64,000 nt of DNA from Hirsutella rhossiliensis (lineage: Eukaryota; Ascomycota; Sordariomycetes; Hypocreales; Ophiocordycipitaceae), in contig NW_025408687.1 of assembly GCF_020360975.1 (NCBI RefSeq), positions 434,001-498,000 of the forward strand, given 5' to 3'. Within the stretch, counting starts at the first letter, position 1. Every line of letters starts with the position of its first letter. The notes below the pieces were generated by a model. The model worked only from the letters and a program-made list of their open reading frames with translations, searched no databases and had not been told where the DNA came from. Below are positions 1 to 10,373 of this stretch, one piece after another. Both the position numbers and the translations under genes were made by a program.

Positions 1-3000
1 TAGTATATACTTATAAAGCTTTTAAAAATATAGCGTTTACTTATAGCCCTATACTACCTTTATTAATTAGCTTATATACTTACTATAGTTAATAAGTATA
101 ATTATAAGGATAAGTAGTCTTTTAAGGCTAGTATAATTAAGTTTTATAACTATATAAGCTTTATACTATTTTTTATAATATAGTTCCTACTATTTATAAA
201 AGCGTCTCTTTAAAGTTAGGGAGGAATTTACTAAAGGTCTACCTATCCCTTTACCTAAGGGTCTATAGCCTATCCTTACCTTCTCCTACTCTTATATATT
301 ACCGAATATATATATAAGGTATTAAAAGAAGTCCTATAAGTTATATTTACCTTTAAAGCTACCTTTATCTTAGAATCTAAAGATCTACTATATTTAAGGC
401 TTTAGTAGTATATAAAGGAGTAAATACTATACTATATTATAATAGCTATTTAGGCCCTATTTCTTATTTATTATAAACTTCGTTTATAGCTAGCTAAGGA
501 AAAACTAAAAGGACTTAAGCTTACTATCTTAAGTTAGCTAAAAAAGTAGCTTTTATATTAATAGTACCGCTACTATAACTAGTATTATAGAGGTTATAGG
601 GGTTAACGCTAGTCTTATAGATAGCTCCCTTAGTATAGCGAGAACCTTATTCTTCTCGCTAGCTATCGCGCTTTTAATTACTTCTAAGATAGCTACGATA
701 CTTTTTATCTACTTAAGGGGTAGTAGGGTACTCCCTTAAAGAAGTAGCATCCTTTTTAAGGAGATATTTATTAGATCTATTAGTTAATAGCTTATATTAT
801 TATAGAGTAAGTAAAGGTATATATATAGGTACTATTTATAGAATAATATTAATAAGCTATATAAAGCTCTTTTATACGCGGCTAGCTTATATATATATAT
901 ATAGGATCCGGCCCTTTATATATAACTATATAGCTTAGGCTATAGCCTAAGCTTATAACCTATAATAGTTAAAGACTCTTATATTTTAAGCTACTTAGCT
1001 ATCCTTATTTCTATCTTAGCTAAGAAGGTTAAAAGGGCTTCCCTTCCTTCCTTAAAGCTATAAAGAAGAGGTAGGCTAAGAGCCCTTTTTTATCTCTTAA
1101 AGGTTAAGTAAAGGACCTTTCTTTCTCTCTTATAGTTTAGGTACCTTAAGATAAGGTACCTAGCCGTATATCTTCCTTAGCTATAGTAGTAATTATCTCG
1201 GTTTATCTTATTAGTCTTTTTTAAGAAGGAAAATATAAAGCTAGCCTTAAAAAGGAGCTAGTAAAAGGCTAAGAGGGTTAGCTTAGGCCTTTTTATTAAG
1301 TCCTTTTCTAGGCTAAGGGCTAGGTAAGGGGTCTTTTAAATAAATATATAGTACTTACCTAGGCCCTTAGCTTAGAGGCCCTTTTAGTAGTCTTTAATAG
1401 CTTTCTAGACCTTTCTTTATAAGTAGCTAATAGAGACTAAAGGGGTCCTTTAAGTAAGGGCCTTTAAGCTTTTCTTAGCTAGCTAGTTAGCTAGCTCGTT
1501 ACTAAAGATCCCTTAGTAGCTAGGGCACTAGTATAGCTATATATTATAAAAGGCTTTTAGGCTAGTTAAGAGCCTTTTAATATATATAGCTAGGTCTAAG
1601 AAGCCTATAACCTTCTTTATAGCGGCTTAGCTATTTATAAAGATATAGGCCTCTATAAGAAGGTTAAGGGGGCTAGGCCTTAAGGGTTAAGGCCTCTTAG
1701 CTAGGTCCTTTAAGACTCTTAATATTACGAATAGCTTTATATTAGCTACTTTAATCGAGCCGTTAAGTAATTATATCGTAAAATTTACCCTCTTATACCC
1801 CTCTATCTAAACGGTTAATTCCCTAGTAATTAGGTATTCCCTTTATACCTTCTTAAAGGACCGGAATTATAAGAAGGTATTATAGATATTAAGGGAAGTA
1901 TTAAAGTTAAGAATAGCTAATTTTTATAGGGGATAATTAAAGGGTCTTAATAGGCAGTCTTATTAATTTATAGGAAATATAAATACCGGATTTACTATAC
2001 TAATAATTTTTTCTTAAATTTACGGCTTAAATAAAGGTAGCGGTATTAGTTACTATTTCTTAGTAACCTAAATCTTATCTATCTTCTTCTATAATAAAGG
2101 GTCCTCTCTAAGAGACTTTTTAATAATGTTTTTTAGTCCCTTAAAATATATAATTTTAAAAGTCTAACTTTCCTTAAAGACCTATTAGTAGTCTTCTAGC
2201 CTATAAGGCCTTTTATATACTTATTAGGTAGGTCGATTTCTCTTTATTTATTATCTCTTTAAGGAGTTATTATCTCTTTTTAAAAGGTCTACTTAAAAAC
2301 CCCCCTTTTTTATACCTTATTATTAATTTTAATAAAGAGTTTTAATTTTAACTAGTTCCTTAATTTTTTAACTAATAGACTAAAAAGTCTATTAAGGGAC
2401 TAGTTAGGCCGGTCGGACTAATAAGACCGGGCCTAGAGTAGTAGGCGGAGCTAGGGCTAGGACTAAGGCAGCTATTAAAGATAGGGTTAAGGCTCTTAAG
2501 GGAGGAGGAGCTAGAGGGGCAGTAGCTATAGTAGTAGTAGAGGGGGCTATAGTAGGAGGGGCTATAGCAGCTATAAGGGTAGTAGGTCGAGCCGTCTAGG
2601 TCGAGTACTAGCTATAAAGGAATAAGACTACTTATTATTATACTTTAATAGCCTCTTTATTTAGTTCTTAGCTAGCTTCTTAAAAGATAGTTAAATAACT
2701 ATTACTAATAGGCTTTATTAATAGAGATATATCCTATAGCTACTAGCTAGAAAGAGTTTCTATTAAGAAGTATTAGTTAGCTTCCTTAAGGATTTCTTCT
2801 TACTTAGCTAGCTATAAAGAAGCTAGTAGGTTCTTAGTAAAAAAGGCTCTTAAGTATACCGTATAGGTCCTCTTAATATAGTTAGTTATATAACCCTTTA
2901 AGGGAGCTATTAAGGTCTCGAGCTTTAAAAGCTACTACTTAAGGGTCTCTTCCTCTTAAAGAGAGATTAGCTTTATAGTACTAATAGATTCTATTATTGC

Positions 3001-4152
3001 TATACGTATAGTAGTTAGTAGCTTTATTTTATAAAGGTATTCCTTACAATAACTCTTATAGTTACCTAAAGTAGTAGAAAAAGCTCTCTACTATATAAAA
3101 GTTAGCTTAGAGAAGAGGGAAGCTCCCTCTATAAATTCTATTACCTTAGGAAAAAGAGGGGGCTTAAGAGGGTCCTATTTATTAAAGAAGACTAAATTAT
3201 AGATAGTTTTATCTATATAAGCCTATAGCTCCTTTACCTACTTATCTTAATCTTAAGGCTTTATAAGAATCGTCTTATAGACTATAGGGGCGGTAAAGGA
3301 ATTATTTTTTAATATTATTATAGGGGAAGGGTAGAAAAGTTAGTTAAAAATTAGCTTTTCTAGTAAGAAGGGTAAAAGGAAGCTATAAGGGATATAAGAA
3401 AGGTGCCTTTTATAGTAGCTAGAAGGTATAAGAATTCTATTCCTCCTAGGCTTATAACTCTCGTAAAGAGAGATATAAGAAGTATATATAAAATATATAA
3501 AGGTAAAATTAAAAGTAAGGGGTCGGATAGGTAGGGTAGAGATATTTAATTCTTATAGGGGCAGTAATTATAGTAGGGGAGTAATTATTATATTACCTTT
3601 ATTATCCTTCTTTCCTTTATCTAACGCCCCTCTTTATACCTATTTAGTATCTTAATTAATAAAGAAGATCCTACTTAAAGAAGCTACTAATATCCTCTTA
3701 ACTACTAAGCTTTCTACCGGTTTTTCCCCTCTATTCTAGCCGTTACCGGTATATCCGTTTTATCTCTTACTACCTTTATAGGAAGCTATTACTACTTCTA
3801 CTTCCCTTTATACCCTTACCCTCTTCTCTATACCTCCTTTTAGCTCCTTCTTCCTTCTTTTATACTAGGTATTTTTTTAGCTTCTTAGGTCCCTCTTACT
3901 ATAGGATATCTCTAAGAATATAAATTAACCTATGCTTTACTATAAAAGGATTATATAAGTATAAGGTTATAAGTATTATAGTCTTTATTTAAGTTACTTT
4001 ATAATATAAAGGTATTAAAGAAAAAGAAAAAAAATTTATAGCGCTAGTAATAGCTTTAAATTAATATATATATAAGCGGGCGCGGGCGCGGGCGTTTAAG
4101 CGGTACCGCTACCTACTATATAAGCGCGGTATAAATAAGCAGGGAGGGCTAG
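1..4152. repeat. RIP-saturated AT-rich repeat block
   Basis: The sequence is dominated by TpA, while CpA and TpG dinucleotides are almost absent over several kilobases and stop codons occur in every frame. This is the expected product of repeat-induced point mutation, which turns CpA into TpA on either strand. No open reading frame of useful length survives. A minus-strand RNase H relic lies at 1468-1653. A purine-rich stretch at about 2430-2600 reads Ala/Pro/Thr-rich on the minus strand, as retroelement ORF1 proteins often do, but I cannot prove that link. Around 4074-4140 there is a short GC-rich run of repeated gcgggc. I see no functional gene here. Confidence 0.92.
1440..1800 (-). pseudogene. 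RNase H domain fossil of a non-LTR retroelement
   Basis: Read on the minus strand from about 1653 to 1468, one frame gives EAYIF-NS-AAIKKVIGFL, then after about 20 residues LY-CPSY-GIFSNELAN and LAKKS. Each dash is a stop explained by RIP of a Gln (CAR to TAR) or Trp (TGG to TAG) codon. The pattern matches the C-terminal RNase H domain of Tad1/I-type LINEs, with its S-Q-A-A block, the W-x-P-x-H-x-G-I-x-G-N-E-x-A-D block and the following L-A-K. A full LINE would need about 3 kb of reverse transcriptase and endonuclease upstream of this (higher coordinates). I could not recognise those, so the copy may be truncated or too mutated to read. Confidence 0.7.
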
Positions 4153-4154
4153 TA

Positions 4155-4203
4155 TTAAGTTAGCTTACCTACTTAGGGGCATACCTACTTAAGGGTACGT
4201 CTC
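4155..4203 (+). repeat. Left terminal inverted repeat, RIPed
   Basis: Pairs with 5968-6016 over 49 bp with 7 mismatches. All 7 are T here against C in the right repeat, and 6 of the 7 are CpA to TpA changes. The next base outward is the TA target duplication. Confidence 0.95.
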
Positions 4204-4429
4204 TATAATACTAACGCGCCGACTAACTCGTATATTATAACCGCGAATTCTTATATATCTTATACTTAATTATTATTAAAAAAAAAAATTTGAATTAGCA
4301 ATATCTTAGCTTTCTAAATATACCGAAGATTAGCTTTAGAACGCTCTAGCTAATATTAAATTCGGCATAGGTTAGGTATAGGCTAGTTAGAAGTAAGGTA
4401 TTCTAAGGACGATACTTTAGAAACGCCTT

Positions 4430-5900
4430 AAAGGTGCCTAACTAAAGAGAGAGGCATACGAATACTATTAAAGGCTTAGCCGAGAGTAAGAGAAATACCT
4501 CCGAGATTAGGTTCTTACCTAAGCCGCCCTTAGGCTCCCCCTAACGTATCTCTAGCTAAGGGAATTCGCCGGCCGTATTATTACGGCTATAGGCGATACC
4601 CGCCTACTTAGAAAATACTAGGTAGTAAGTAAGCTTTTTAGCCCGAAATCTAAAGGTTAGCACGATTAAAAGTAAAGCTCTTAATTCTGCTCGCATTAAC
4701 GGCGCTTCTATAGCCCGGATTAAGGAGTAGTTCTAGTTACTTAAGCTCCCGGCTTTATAGGCTATTCCCTTAGAATTACGCTTTAATATAGATAAGATAG
4801 GTATCCTCGAAGGCCTTAGCTATAACGGCCTCGTACTAGGGAGCTTAGAGAAGAAGGAGACGCTTAAGAAGCGGCTTAGGTCGCGTTATTAAACTATAAT
4901 AGTAGAATACGTCTCTATTACTAGCCGGGCCTTAACTCCTCTTATAATCTTTAAAGGTTAGGACCTTTAATACTAATAGTTCCCTAAAGAACTCGAATTT
5001 CTAAAGGATTAGGACTTTATAGCCTCTTTAAAGGGCTAGATAAGCGACTTTATCGCGATTTAATAGCTTAAGTAGGTCTTTATCCTATAAATAAGAAGCT
5101 AGCTATAAGGCAACGTCCTCTTAATTATAGATAGCTATAGAAGCTATTAGACTAACGATTTTATATACGAATGCTTCCTATATAGTATATATCTCCTTTT
5201 CCTACCTCTATATGCCTCGCACGTCCTTTAACCTCTCGATATCTCGATTTTTTTACTAATTAAAGCTACCTATTAACGTTAACTCTAAAAAATCGCTTCT
5301 CTCGACAATATAGCACTAATTAGCAAGGCACTTTTCCTTCGCTACTATTATTAGGCCTAGTAGGCCGGCCTAACCGAGAAAAATATTAAAGGGGGGTAGC
5401 GAGGGATAGGACTTTAGCTAGTTAATATAGCAAAGCTATTAATAAGCCGCTTTATCTTACCCGCGCCGTTAACGCTATTACTACTAAAGAAGAAGAAGAA
5501 TTTAAGCTTAATAAATAATAGCGATGCCCTTAAAACACCGAGACGATCGTAGGAAGTCTATAGGCTTATTAAGGGGCTCGAAAATCGCGGTTAAGTTAAC
5601 CGTACGATCCGTGTGCTTTTTAGTAAAGTTAGCTATAGCCTTAATCGTTAGAATATATAGCTTATAACGGTATAGCTACGTATATAATAGCTTAAGTATT
5701 AATTATATTATCTATGGCCTTAAAAGCAACGAAAAATCGCCTAAGATCTAAATAGCCGGTTTATATAGATTAAATAAGTTATTAAGACGAGGAAATAGCT
5801 TTAACGCGCCCTTAAGCCGTCTACCATCGCAATAGCTAATTAGAAGGCGGATTTTAAAGCTCTATATAGAAGCTAGCAGCTAGAATAGTAGGAAAACACT
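4430..5900 (+). pseudogene. pogo-family transposase relic (DDE domain)
   Basis: The frame beginning near 4432 reads GA-LKREAYEYY-RLSRE-EKYLRD, which is the helix-turn-helix region of pogo transposases, followed by L-REFAGRIITAIGDTR. The catalytic core follows in the same frame: RFNIDKIGILEG near 4778-4812 supplies the first Asp, VLLIIDSYRSY near 5116 the second, and PLDISIF near 5236 the third. Stops fall where Gln or Trp codons would be mutated by RIP (CAA/CAG to TAA/TAG, TGG to TAG). The order and spacing match D,D,D-type pogo enzymes of Fot1/Pot2. It is non-functional. Confidence 0.88.
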
Positions 5901-5967
5901 ATAATTAAGTATCGCGATATAAAAACGCGGCTTTAATTGCTATTAGAATATGCTATCTTAGTTATAT

Positions 5968-6016
5968 GAGACGTGCCCTTAAGTGGGTGTGCCCCTAAGT
6001 GGGTGAGCTGACTTAG
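5968..6016 (-). repeat. Right terminal inverted repeat, not RIPed
   Basis: This copy retains the C at all six positions where the left repeat has CpA to TpA changes, so it probably shows the ancestral terminus. The following TA at 6017-6018 is the target duplication. The last RIPed-looking sequence ends near 6080, so this TIR is spared within a RIPed neighbourhood. Confidence 0.93.
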
Positions 6017-6183
6017 TATATATCTTAAAAATAGGGCCTTTATACGAATAGCGATATGTCTTTATATAAATAGTATTACTCAGAAAAAAAACCGGTGAAG
6101 AAGGAAGGCATGTCCCTGCACGCGTGGTGGCGCGACGCGTTAATTTAAGCCGTGGTGTGTTCGCAAACCTTTGACCCCCCGCT

Positions 6184-6304
6184 GTACTACCCGTTGGTAG
6201 TAGGTACTAAAAGGGCCTTCTGGGCGCCAACTTACCTAACTAGGTAGTGCTCTCGCACTAATACCACTGTTGGCGCCTAGAGGGCCCTGCCAACGGGTAC
6301 TGTA
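6184..6304. repeat. Short interrupted inverted repeat (MITE-like or hairpin)
   Basis: The left arm (about 6184-6230) contains GTACTACCCGTTGG, AGGGCC and GGCGCCAAC. The right arm (about 6268-6304) contains GTTGGCGCC, GGGCCC and CCAACGGGTAC in inverted order. The arms are about 35-47 nt, unequal in length, and separated by about 37 nt. It is not AT-rich and not RIPed, and it sits directly right of the RIP block. I see no coding potential. It could be a small non-autonomous transposon or a hairpin. Confidence 0.6.
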
Positions 6305-6650
6305 CTAATTTTTCCGAATGTCCCGCCCGGGACCCAGGAGGGAGCTGCCGAGGTACCTACATACTTAGGTAAGAACTGTATGTACACTCTCCCAAGTATC
6401 GGTACGGGCCGCTTCGCATTGACTGGGGCATCTGGGCGCGGTCACTGATAAACCTTCAAGTACTTGTACTCCCTACGCAAGCAGCCTACTTGAGCTTCAA
6501 CCTCGAGCCGACTCGACTCCGCGATTCGACATCGTAACAGCCTTGAGAATCCAACTTGTTCCTTTGCCTCCCTCACGGCTTGCCACTCTATTCTCCAATT
6601 CCTGCCGAAAACACAGAGCAGCAGCAGCATCAGCAATACAAACCACCGTC
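6305..6650. promoter_or_regulatory. Upstream region of the SDHAF1 gene
   Basis: 346 bases of normal-composition DNA between the inverted repeat and the SDHAF1 start. A CAG-rich stretch lies immediately before the start codon (6616-6635). I see no clear TATA box. Confidence 0.4.
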
Positions 6651-7058
6651 ATGCGTCTCTCGGGGCTCCAAAAGGAGGTCCTGGCTCTCTATCGCCAATG
6701 CCTCCGAGAGGCTCGCAAGAAGCCAGAGGTGCGGCTTCATTCTCCGCCTCCCAATTCCCAGCTGCGACCGCGACTGTTGCGTGACCTTTGCGTTTGAATT
6801 GCAACTGAAGTGTCCTGCCAGAGCACACGCCCTCACTTCGAGTCCTTTGCAAGGTGAGCGCTCCACGGAAAATCTTGATTGGCAACGACGGGCCGCGGCG
6901 AACCATGGCTAAAAGCGCTCTCCGATTCTCTCAGGGCCGAGTTCGCGCGGAGCTTGGCTATTGACAAGCGCGAATTTGCTGCCATCGAGTTCCTGCTGCG
7001 CAAAGGCCGGCGGCAGCTCGATGTTTATTCGTCGCCCGGCATCAAGGACGTCAGGTGA
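6651..7058 (+). CDS. SDHAF1: Succinate dehydrogenase assembly factor 1 (LYR protein)
   Basis: This is a mitochondrial matrix LYR-motif protein that helps deliver or protect Fe-S clusters in the Sdh2 subunit of complex II. The model has three exons: 6651-6728, a 32-nt exon 6822-6853, and 6935-7058, giving 77 residues. Exon 1 opens MRLSGLQKEVLALYRQCLRE with the L-Y-R triplet at residues 13-15. Exon 2 supplies STRPHFESFA, and exon 3 supplies the conserved DKREFAAIEFLLRKG and a C-terminal SPGIKDVR. Introns start gtgcgg and gtgagc and end ccag and tcag. Length and order match the family (about 70-120 residues). The three exons are too short to be found as one open frame. It is the first intact gene to the right of the RIP block. 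Confidence 0.93.
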
Positions 7059-7406
7059 ATCCGATGAAGCCTCCTCAGCCCAGGCCTCAGGGGGGGGCGG
7101 TTGCCGCGGCTCGTGACTCCTGCCGCTTTCCTTCCTCCCCTACCAAGCTGACGTCCATCAACGTCCATCAAACCCCTCAGTCAACGCCTGCCTTGCCGAC
7201 ACCGACGGCTCCTCGAGGCCTCGGCTTTCTCAGGCTCCCCCAGAACCAGCAGCCTCGTGCCACACGAGACGTTGCTTGACTCTCGTGTTTACGCCACCGC
7301 CAAACAACCCATTGTCCAGCATCGCTGCATAAATCCGTCATTTCTTGAATAGCCTCACTTGGAAACGGCTCTTTTCTCGTCTTTACTGTCGCTCTTCCAA
7401 CTCGAG
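7059..7406. other. Intergenic region
   Basis: 348 bases between SDHAF1 and the next forward gene. It contains CT-rich and proline-codon-like sequence but no gene I can support. It probably holds the 3' end of one transcript and the 5' UTR of the next. Confidence 0.4.
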
Positions 7407-9794
7407 ATGGCTACGTTGGCATCGATTCCCGAGGCAAATACTTCGCTACCGAGTACTCACGACGTCCGCCCAGTTCATCAGCGGGCCGCTTCCTTTGAGA
7501 GGCTCCGGCCTCGCTCCCGTGTCCTCGTCGTCTCTCGACGTCCAACCCGTGTCCGCAACCCGTCGCGTCATCTGCAGGGCCCAAGTGGACTGCACCAAGC
7601 GAGTGCCCAACGCCCTCCTCCCACACGGGGTCACTGCAACCCAACCTCGCGTTCAGAAGAGAGCTTTCCCTCGTCGAAAAGAGCTCAGAACGCACAATCC
7701 ATGCAACGCGCGCCTCGGCCTCCTCGTGTTGACGTGCCGTCGGCGATTGATCATGTCCTGGAAACTTCCGTTTCTTCTGTCGACTTGGACTCGTTCCCTC
7801 TTCCTCCCTCCAGCAACATACATTTGCATCATCCCAGATATGCCAATCATCCTGGCCCTGGAAACCCCATCTCGAGCAAACCCCCGCCAGCCCCTCCAGC
7901 GTCTGTCCGAGGCAACGCCATTTCTACCGCCAAAGACGGAAGCAAGTCCAGCGTTCGACGATGTTTCGGCGACGCCGCTGCAGATATCGCCAGGGTATCA
8001 AAGCACACATCCATAGACTCTACTCTCGTGGAAGCCATCTCGAGAACCATCGTCCAGCAGATCCGCCTCTTTTCAGCCATCAAGCATGGGGACAGAAGAT
8101 TTAGCAGCTCATCAAAATCCAATTCACCGTCTGCACCTGTCCATGAAACACAATCTAGAACTTCAAGTCAGCGGGAGGCGTTGGATCGCTTCACCAGAGG
8201 CCTCCATCGATATGCAGACAACACGGGGGCAAGGGGCAGAGCAGCGCACTCCTCCCCTGGTCCCGTAAAATCTGGCGAAAGCCTTCGCACGGTGTCAGCC
8301 CTTATGCCTTTTCACCCAGAGTTCCGGGCAGCAGGGCTCGCAGTAACTTCCAGGGAGCAGGCCCAGCGCACTCCTGGCCACGCCTTGAAGGCTGGCGCAT
8401 CACGCTTTGTACGGCGTCACCAGTCATCCAACCTATTTGGACACAAGTATTTGCATCCCTCGCAGATGGATGGATACAACGAAGGGCCCCCAAGCACAAG
8501 TATAAATACAGAAATCTCGTTCGGTCCCGCCCAGGACATGGACGAATGGAGATATGCGCTCATCGACGAGGCACCCGTGCGCAAGCAGAAGCGGCCTCCG
8601 AAGCCAAAGAAGCCAAAGAACCATTGTCTCCCGTGTTTCCCTGGAGAAGACGATGAGCATGTTGCAGATGCCGACTGGGCGCATTTCAGACCAGCCCCTG
8701 CAAACACAGCTCAGTGGCAGGGAGATGCAGCTGGACCGAGCTCCCGAGTGCAGCCACCGACAAGATCGCCACCTCCACGGCCTGCGGAGACGAAACCCTT
8801 GCGTTATGACTCCAACACCATGAGCCCAAGACACACATCGGGCGAGCCGGGCACACGGATGAGGCACAGGGAGATGGAGACAAATGCGGCACTTGAGCCC
8901 GTTCAAAAGTCGCGGGCGACTGTCACGGCGCACGGCTATTCGGAGACGCTGCCGCGAGCTCGCGCCCCTGTGAAAGCCCGTCGCAGCGGATTCCCGCCAA
9001 GCAAGGGCAGAAAGGTCAGCAGCAGACAAGACCGTGGCACCGATGCTCTTCCGCCACGGTCGCAGTCAGCCAAGGTTCAGTCTACCCGTGGCGCCAAGAA
9101 GAAGCACGAACGAGAGATTCCGTCTGCGAGGCCCTAGCAGCGCTTAGCAGGCGGCGAGACATGCAGGGTCGCGCCCAAGACAGCATTGGGGGCTGCATTG
9201 GAAGCGGACGACGGTCGTGCCACATCAGCTCTGCCCTGTACGTGGGGGCGACAGGACGGCCCGATTCCTAACTTGAAGGAGGAATGGGAGAAGACGGCTC
9301 GACTAGTTGCCGAGACCAAGCATCCGCCCGCCAGCCAAGAGCCAGCTCCCTCGGATCGCGGAAAGAAGCAGTCCGTCTCTCGCTACGACCCCAATCACAT
9401 TGGGATATGTTGTCGGAGCAGCAGGGGCATCCCCTCCCGGGCGGTTGCTCCGCCCAACATACCCAGAAGAACGTCGTCGATCCGCGGGAGCGTCGACTCG
9501 GACGAGGCAGACTCGGACGACGGCGGCATTGCCGACCGCGACGTGCTGCGGGGGCTGCACGTGGCGGCGTCTGCTGCCTGCGACGAGGAGGTGGACGCCT
9601 TTGTGCGAGGCCGGACGGGGCTGCGGATTCGTCGGTTCCTGGCCGACTTGATGGCGCTCGAGGCGTTTGGCGGGCCGCGGCCGGGCGAAGATGACGAGCA
9701 GCGGACCAAGAGGCGGCAGTCAGAAATGAGGAAGCTGAAGCAGCAGGTCCGGAGGTCGCGCGAGATGGGCTTGACGGGCGGCGGGTTCTTTTGA
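7407..9794 (+). CDS. Unknown basic, disordered protein; frame broken by one TAG
   Basis: I do not recognise the family. ATG at 7407 opens a 576-residue frame rich in Ser, Pro and Arg, with predicted disorder throughout and a basic patch VRKQKRPPKPKKPKN. It stops at TAG 9135-9137, yet the same frame continues open to TGA at 9792-9794. The continuation has no usable start near its beginning. It includes an acidic run SVDSDEADSDDGG, a compact stretch DRDVLRGLHVAASAACDEEV and a helical, basic C-terminus. That part looks the most conserved, so the two parts probably form one protein. Three explanations fit: an intron from 9015 (gtcagc) to 9137 or 9140 that keeps frame, although the donor is weak; stop readthrough; or a true nonsense mutation. 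A TTG-initiated extension to 7359 is unlikely in a eukaryote. Confidence 0.6.
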
Positions 9795-10373
9795 AGGGGC
9801 GGTGGTGCCGGCGAAGGCTCATGCGAAGGTTTTGGATGGACCTTGGAGACTCCCGAAGCGCATCACTTTGGCTTGGGCTGCGGCGCGATGGTGCAGAGTG
9901 TAGAGTAGTCGGGCGAGGCCATTCTTAGGACATTTTCTTAGAGACTCATCGTTTTCCCGCCCAGCCACTGCCTTGTGCAACACTTGATTTCCCCCCACGG
10001 CATTCATGTTTTGTCAGTCAGCACAATAGGGGGCTCACGCCGAAGGGTGACAGCGGTCGTAAGGCAAGGCTTGGGAACCCGGAGCCAAAGATAATGTGAT
10101 GAACTTATTTACACGAAACGTGAACTTATCCCAAGTCGTCAAGCAAGCTCGTTCCGACCAGCACGGAGACATGACGTGGGCCAGCATGGAAGGCTCCTAT
10201 AAACAAGGCTAGATAGAAACGTGAGACAAAAGGATAATCCTCTTTTTTAGACATAAATCGTAAAAGCAAAAGGAGGCACAACTCCTACAGCTCGCTAAAC
10301 AACGCGTGAGTCGGAAAAGACATGGAATGAGGCAGCGCGTGCGGTTCCTGCACACTGAAAGGAGAGGGCGGCC
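9795..10373. other. Intergenic region between convergent genes
   Basis: 579 bases lying between the ends of the unknown forward gene and the reverse lipase gene. It should hold both 3' UTRs. No coding or repeat structure is visible. Confidence 0.5.

Larger units (their letters stand above)
4155..6016 (+). mobile_element. Fot1/Pot2-type pogo DNA transposon, RIP-inactivated
   Basis: This element is bounded by 49-bp terminal inverted repeats (4155-4203 and 5968-6016) and a TA duplication on each side (4153-4154, 6017-6018). It is 1862 bp long, close to the roughly 1.86-1.93 kb of Fot1 and Pot2. One forward frame carries a recognisable Tc1/mariner-superfamily pogo transposase with many RIP stops. 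The element is dead as an autonomous unit because its transposase has numerous in-frame stops. The flanking DNA is also RIPed, so it inserted into or was RIPed together with an older repeat. Confidence 0.93.

Noticed and set aside
7359..7406. 16-codon N-terminal extension of the unknown gene starting METALF
   Set aside because: It begins with TTG. The first ATG in frame is at 7407, which is the normal choice in a fungal nuclear gene.
9070..9150. Intron 9075-9150 (gttcag...ttagcag) as the way around the TAG
   Set aside because: Its 76-nt length would shift the frame away from the downstream coding frame.
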